This document shows positions 34,530 through 38,464 of a stretch of DNA of 38,464 bases, in pieces; the first letter of the stretch is position 1, and each line of letters opens with the position of its first letter. This DNA is from an uncultured Bacteroidales bacterium (lineage in GTDB: Bacteria > Bacteroidota > Bacteroidia > Bacteroidales > Muribaculaceae). The translations under genes and the position numbers were made by a program. The stretch lies in contig CANPDU010000034.1 in NCBI GenBank assembly GCA_947573135.1, positions 1-38,464 on the forward strand. Direction: 5' to 3'. The notes below the pieces were generated by a model. The model had not been told where the DNA came from, searched no databases, and saw only the letters and a program-made list of their open reading frames with translations.

Positions 34530-36263
34530 ATGAAAAAATATATATTTTTAGCAGCTTTAGCGGCCGTGGCTCTTTCGTCGACATCATGCAACGACATTCT
34601 CGACATCCAGCCTTCAAGCGAGTACAGCTCGGATGCGATCTGGAGCACTGAGACCTCTGCCGACTATTATATAATGGCCTCTTACCAGCACTTCAAGGAT
34701 CACTCGATCCTCGCCGGCCATACACGCCACTACTACGACGCCTATACCGATCTCTACAAGTCGACTACATGGCTCGCATATGACCATATGTATAATAAGG
34801 AGTTCATGCTCGCTTCTCAGTTCGGTAAGAACAACGCCGCCGACTTTGCTTCGTGGGGCACTGCTTACGGCCGCATCAAACGCGCCAACCTTCTGCTCAA
34901 CGACCTCGACAGATTTGCCGACCGCTTCGATCCCGAATGGGTCAAAATCCGCCGCGCTGAGGTTCGCTTCGCTATCGCGATGAACTACTTCTACATCGCC
35001 CGCGTCTACGGCGGCTTTGTTATCCGCACGGATAAGTCAGGCGTCAACGGCGGCACCGACGACGGTGCAAATCCCGAAGACTGCAACCGCGCCCGCGCTT
35101 CTGAAGAGGACTCCTACAAGTTCATCATGCAGACAATGTGCGAGAGCGCTGAGGATCTCCCCGTGTCATGGGGCAAGGGCGGCACACTCGAAGGCCGCGC
35201 CACCAAAGGCATGGTCTACGGCTTCCTTTCTCGCGTGGCTCTCTTCGCAAAGGACTGGGAAATGGCTGCCAATGCTGCCGACTCGTGCGCCAAATACGGT
35301 CAGTACAAGCTCGTCGACAACTACGCCGACCTCTTCGACTACCGTAAGGATGAATCAAACCTCAGTGAAATCATCTATGCTATCTACTATAAGAAAGAAC
35401 TTGCCACACACGGTTTCGACAATGCCATGCGCAGCCCGGGCGACGCTTTGATCAACAAAGTCAACCCCACTGCCACAATCGTTCCTACCGCCGAACTTGC
35501 CGACATGTATGAGTTCAAGGACGGCACTCCTTTCAACTGGACAAACTGGAATAGAGTCACGGATGATAAAGGCAAACGCCTCACCGATCCCTACACCTAC
35601 CGCGAGCCCCGTTTCCAGGCCACAATCCTCTATGACGGAGCAGAGTGGGAAGGACGCACAATCGAAACCTTTGTCGGTCAGACCTCCCAAATACCCGATG
35701 GTGTCGATGCAATCAAGACTTGGACTCGCGCAGGCACGTGTGACGGCCACACCTGCACAGGCTATTACATCCGCAAATATCTCATGGAAGGCGATAAAGA
35801 CTTCCTCACCAAAGGCAGTATCAACACTGAGATCTGTCTCCGCTACGCTGAGGTGCTCCTCAACAAGGCCGAAGGTCTCGGCATGCAGGGTCGTATCGCA
35901 GAAGCTCTCGTGCCCCTGAACGAGGTCCGCGCACGTGTCGGCCTGCCCGCACGCACTGTTGAAGACGCGCCCAACGTATCAGCCTTTATGAACCTTCTCC
36001 GCAAGGAGCGTGTATGCGAGCTCGCAGGCGAAGGCCAGCGCTACTGGGATCTCATCCGCTGGGAACTCGCCAAAGAGATCATCGACGGCAAGTCGTTCCA
36101 CGGCGTTCAGGTCACCAAACGCGCATCAGGCACCAAGCAATACAAGGAAGTGGATATCGACGACGGACAGCTCCGCATGTTCGAAGACCGCTACTATCGT
36201 CTCTCTCTCCCCGCCGACGAACTCACCAACAACAAACTCTGCTTGGACAACCCCGGCTGGTAA
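34530..36263 (+). CDS. SusD/RagB-type surface glycan-binding lipoprotein
   Basis: The partner of the upstream SusC-like protein. It binds the ligand at the cell surface and acts as a lid on the barrel. The lipobox cysteine is C20 (SSTSC). The N-terminal NDILDIQPSSEYSSDAIW is the classical SusD start, and the tetratricopeptide-like helices and the C-terminal RYWDLIRWELA (near residue 508) are also diagnostic. The length of 577 aa is typical. It is followed after 39 bases by a small lipoprotein gene in the same operon. Confidence 0.95.
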   Translation: MKKYIFLAALAAVALSSTSCNDILDIQPSSEYSSDAIWSTETSADYYIMASYQHFKDHSILAGHTRHYYDAYTDLYKSTTWLAYDHMYNKEFMLASQFGKNNAADFASWGTAYGRIKRANLLLNDLDRFADRFDPEWVKIRRAEVRFAIAMNYFYIARVYGGFVIRTDKSGVNGGTDDGANPEDCNRARASEEDSYKFIMQTMCESAEDLPVSWGKGGTLEGRATKGMVYGFLSRVALFAKDWEMAANAADSCAKYGQYKLVDNYADLFDYRKDESNLSEIIYAIYYKKELATHGFDNAMRSPGDALINKVNPTATIVPTAELADMYEFKDGTPFNWTNWNRVTDDKGKRLTDPYTYREPRFQATILYDGAEWEGRTIETFVGQTSQIPDGVDAIKTWTRAGTCDGHTCTGYYIRKYLMEGDKDFLTKGSINTEICLRYAEVLLNKAEGLGMQGRIAEALVPLNEVRARVGLPARTVEDAPNVSAFMNLLRKERVCELAGEGQRYWDLIRWELAKEIIDGKSFHGVQVTKRASGTKQYKEVDIDDGQLRMFEDRYYRLSLPADELTNNKLCLDNPGW

Positions 36264-36302
36264 TCATCCGATATTCTCCAACAATTTAATATTTCGATCA
36301 TT

Positions 36303-36803
36303 ATGAAGATAATTAAATATATACTGTTCTCTCTCGTCGGTCTGCTTGCCTCAGCCTCTTTCTCGGCATGCGAGTCTCCTGACCAGGAATTCGAACACGA
36401 CAACAACCTTATCGCCTGGATGCAGCTCTGTCTGCGTCCCGGCGCCCAGGGTCTCCCCGGTGTAATTGAAGAATATGACGCGCAGGGCAATCTCGTGCCT
36501 GCCGATCAGGTGACCGTTAAGAATGTACAGGGCGGCTACGGCATCATCAAATTCGTGCTCGACCTCGACTACAAGGGCGAATACAATCCCGAACACTGCT
36601 ATCTCAACACCTCGCTTACTTTCGACGAAGTGATCAAACCCGGTCTCGCCGGCATCAAGAACATCACCAACCGTGATGCCGAGGGTGTCGCACAGGGTAT
36701 CAAGATAACTGTTCACTCCGGCATCGGCACAACCCGCGAATACACCGTCATCGGCTACTTCGACGGCGAATATAAAGTTGCTCCAGAAGCATCAGACAAT
36801 TAA
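36303..36803 (+). CDS. Small surface lipoprotein of the Sus-like operon
   Basis: A signal peptide ends in FSAC (C23), followed by an acidic start ESPDQEFEHD. The 166-aa product is beta-rich with no motif I recognise, resembling an immunoglobulin-like domain (VTVKNVQGGYGIIKFVLDLD and an end TREYTVIGYFDGEYKV). Position after SusD suggests a SusE/SusF-like or ligand-presenting lipoprotein. The next gene starts 29 bases later. Similarity to DUF5018- or DUF1735-type families is possible but was not confirmed. Confidence 0.78.
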   Translation: MKIIKYILFSLVGLLASASFSACESPDQEFEHDNNLIAWMQLCLRPGAQGLPGVIEEYDAQGNLVPADQVTVKNVQGGYGIIKFVLDLDYKGEYNPEHCYLNTSLTFDEVIKPGLAGIKNITNRDAEGVAQGIKITVHSGIGTTREYTVIGYFDGEYKVAPEASDN

Positions 36804-36831
36804 TTTCTAACGTTTTTTATCCAAGACAGAA

Positions 36832-38370
36832 ATGAAACTCAATTATAGCAAACACTTCCTGACTGCGGCTACCGCTCTGTTGGCTGTCGTTGCAAGCTCT
36901 TGCAAAGACGATATCACCGACGTCCTCTCAGAGAATGCATACATCGAGCCCGATGCTTTCTATGTGCCCTCGGCTGTCGACAAAACCCGCATCTACAAGG
37001 CTCAGCTCAACGCCACTCAGGACACCTTCTTTATCCGTGTGCCTCAGAACGTCGATCCAGTCACCGAACTCACCGGTGCGGTACCACAGTTCTATCTTAG
37101 CCTCGGCGCTACGGTCACACCTCTTATGACCGACGCCCAGAACTTCGCTGACCGCGACAATCCCCCCAAGTATACCGTAACGGCCAAGAACGGCGGTGCG
37201 ACCCACACCTATGTTGTGAGCTACGTCGTTGTTGAACCTCAGCCTATCGAATTCGGCGAGCTTCCCGCAAGCATCGACCGTCTGGCAGCGGCTACCGTTG
37301 GCGGCAACTTCGGCTTCAACGGCGACATCATCGGTTCGCCCGCTTTCTGCGGTCTCAACCATGTTGTGATGTTCTCACGTAAGTACAACACGCTCCGTGT
37401 CTACGACCTGCCCTCGCTCGAAGTTTCTGCAACTCAGCTCAAGACTGATCCGGCATTTGCCGCAGCCGATGTAGTAGCGGTCACTTCCGACTCCAAGGGC
37501 AACCTCGTCGTGGCTGTCGGCGGTTACGCTTCGGGGCACTCCAAATTCTTCTATTACACTGCTCCCGATCAGGACCCCGTCGCTCTTGAAGGCGAAACCC
37601 ACACAAGCGTTGAATACGATCTCGGAGAACCCGGCATGATGGGAACATATATCAGCTGCACCGGCGACATCACCGGTCAGGCAGTCATCGCCTTCGGCGG
37701 CGAACGCGACGCTCTCGGCACACACTACAAGTACTATATTTCAGGCGGCATTCTCCGTAACGACAACTACGAGACTATCCACACCGGCTACCCGTCCAAC
37801 GACATGAACGAGTTCCAGATGATTTCGTTCTTCTCTACAAAGAAGAATTCTGCCTACCTCATCGGTGACTGCGAGAAGTCTGAAAAAAATGACGGCATGG
37901 AGAACGAAGTTCAGATCCGCGTCAATGATAATTTAGGCAATACTATCGGTATGGCAGACTATTATGCAACCGAATACAACAGCTGGCAGGGCTGGTGGCA
38001 GCGTACCGGTCAGGCTCTGAGTGCGAAAGGCGCACGCCGCCCGACCGTCCACGCCATGAACCTCAACGGCAATGAGCTCGCCCTCTTCTCGACCGGCGGC
38101 GGCAAAAATGCTCCCCAAATGCAACGTACTATTATCACCGACAAGACCCTCGGTGTATATTATAGTGATTTCGGCGCTTTCGACGGAACATGGCTCCTTA
38201 CTCTCGGTTCTGAGACTGCAGCTCCGTGGATCGATTATTATAACTCAAACGGCTCAGGCATGATGTGCGACTGGTGCTTCGACGACGAGAAACAGCAGGG
38301 CTACATCGCCGTATGGTACGAACGCCGCGCGCTCGTGATTTATGATGTAAGCTGCATCAAAATGCTCTGA
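36832..38370 (+). CDS. Surface lipoprotein with beta-propeller-like C-terminal part
   Basis: The lipobox cysteine is C24 (VASSC). An N-terminal beta-sandwich-like region (about 30-135) ends in THTYVVSYVVVEPQ, a form also seen in the N-terminal domain of Bacteroidales DUF5018-like proteins. The remaining about 370 residues contain repeated blade-like motifs (VVMFSRKYNTLRVYDL, AVTSDSKGNLVVAVGG, YISCTGDITGQAVIAFGG), which suggest a propeller. The last residues are RALVIYDVSCIKML. It is the fourth gene of the Sus-like operon and probably a glycan-binding surface protein. No enzyme motif was found. Confidence 0.75.
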   Translation: MKLNYSKHFLTAATALLAVVASSCKDDITDVLSENAYIEPDAFYVPSAVDKTRIYKAQLNATQDTFFIRVPQNVDPVTELTGAVPQFYLSLGATVTPLMTDAQNFADRDNPPKYTVTAKNGGATHTYVVSYVVVEPQPIEFGELPASIDRLAAATVGGNFGFNGDIIGSPAFCGLNHVVMFSRKYNTLRVYDLPSLEVSATQLKTDPAFAAADVVAVTSDSKGNLVVAVGGYASGHSKFFYYTAPDQDPVALEGETHTSVEYDLGEPGMMGTYISCTGDITGQAVIAFGGERDALGTHYKYYISGGILRNDNYETIHTGYPSNDMNEFQMISFFSTKKNSAYLIGDCEKSEKNDGMENEVQIRVNDNLGNTIGMADYYATEYNSWQGWWQRTGQALSAKGARRPTVHAMNLNGNELALFSTGGGKNAPQMQRTIITDKTLGVYYSDFGAFDGTWLLTLGSETAAPWIDYYNSNGSGMMCDWCFDDEKQQGYIAVWYERRALVIYDVSCIKML

Positions 38371-38418
38371 TGCATTAATTCTATAATCTCATACATGAGG
38401 GTGTGTCATATTTGAACT

Positions 38419-38454
38419 GACCCCTAAAAGTTAGACAAAAAACTTTTAGGGGTC
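38419..38454. repeat. Perfect 14-bp inverted repeat (IS3-type left end or terminator)
   Basis: Arms 38419-38432 and 38441-38454 are exact complements around loop AGACAAAA, followed by CTTTTAT. As a hairpin with a T-run it could end the Sus-like transcript. The context TGAACTGACCCCTAAAAG (from 38413) and an ATG at 38461 also resemble the left end and leader of IS3-family elements. The window ends here, so the choice is open. Confidence 0.6.
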
Positions 38455-38464
38455 TTTTATATGA

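Overview
The window looks like chromosomal DNA of an anaerobic gut Bacteroidales bacterium, most likely of the Muribaculaceae (S24-7) type. This is inferred from a SusC/SusD pair, promoters of the Bacteroidetes form TTTG-N19/20-TAnnTTTG, three secreted proteins with Por/T9SS-type C-terminal sorting domains, lipoproteins with Bacteroidetes-style signal peptides, a roughly balanced GC content, and many IS and intergenic-repeat traces. No rRNA, tRNA or CRISPR array was recognised.

Layout. 1-3150: a two-gene operon for 2-oxoacid:ferredoxin oxidoreductase (korA-korB) ending in a strong hairpin. 3171-6355: a minus-strand lipoprotein and a plus-strand T9SS-exported FN3 protein, divergent, each with a good promoter. 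6425-9160: a tight operon queF-queC-SIS isomerase (kdsD-like)-PfkB-like protein. 9216-10799: ribH, a one-TM protein, a small lipoprotein and a bacterial SUI1/YciH protein. 10981-13556: a membrane-anchored TPR protein, a MATE transporter, and a convergent Pro-rich lipoprotein whose stop overlaps that of the MATE gene. 13771-16578: a large outer-membrane beta-barrel protein. 16674-17275: a 602-bp decayed IS5-type element with intact ends. 17350-20134, minus strand: a two-gene unit of small membrane/PH-like proteins, then pckA. 20522-21448: mdh, divergent from pckA. 21603-25648: thioredoxin-fold lipoprotein, DbpA-like RNA helicase, rlmN and pdxA. 25737-30868: a secreted GH13 amylase, a probable small structured RNA with its own promoter and terminator, and a duplicated beta-repeat surface protein. 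30869-31369: a repeat-rich intergenic region. 31370-38370: a Sus-like glycan uptake operon (SusC, SusD and two surface lipoproteins of unknown fold). The last about 50 bases carry a perfect 14-bp inverted repeat that may be the left end of an IS3-type element or the operon terminator.

How the genes fit together. PckA and Mdh supply successive steps (PEP to oxaloacetate to malate) of the succinate-forming branch typical of Bacteroidales, and KorAB links 2-oxoacids to ferredoxin. QueF and QueC act in queuosine synthesis. The SIS isomerase suggests Kdo/LPS synthesis. The helicase-rlmN pair points to 23S rRNA peptidyl-transferase-centre maturation. The right half is devoted to surface glycan capture: GH13 enzyme, secreted repeat protein and Sus system.

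The least explained items are the small RNA at about 28605-28722, the PfkB-like protein lacking the usual GAGD signature, the hairpin-plus-T-run direct repeats at 30941-31110, the 9-bp tandem repeat after the amylase gene, and the duplicated secreted protein. No clearly new multi-gene system was found, and all functional calls are by eye from sequence motifs.
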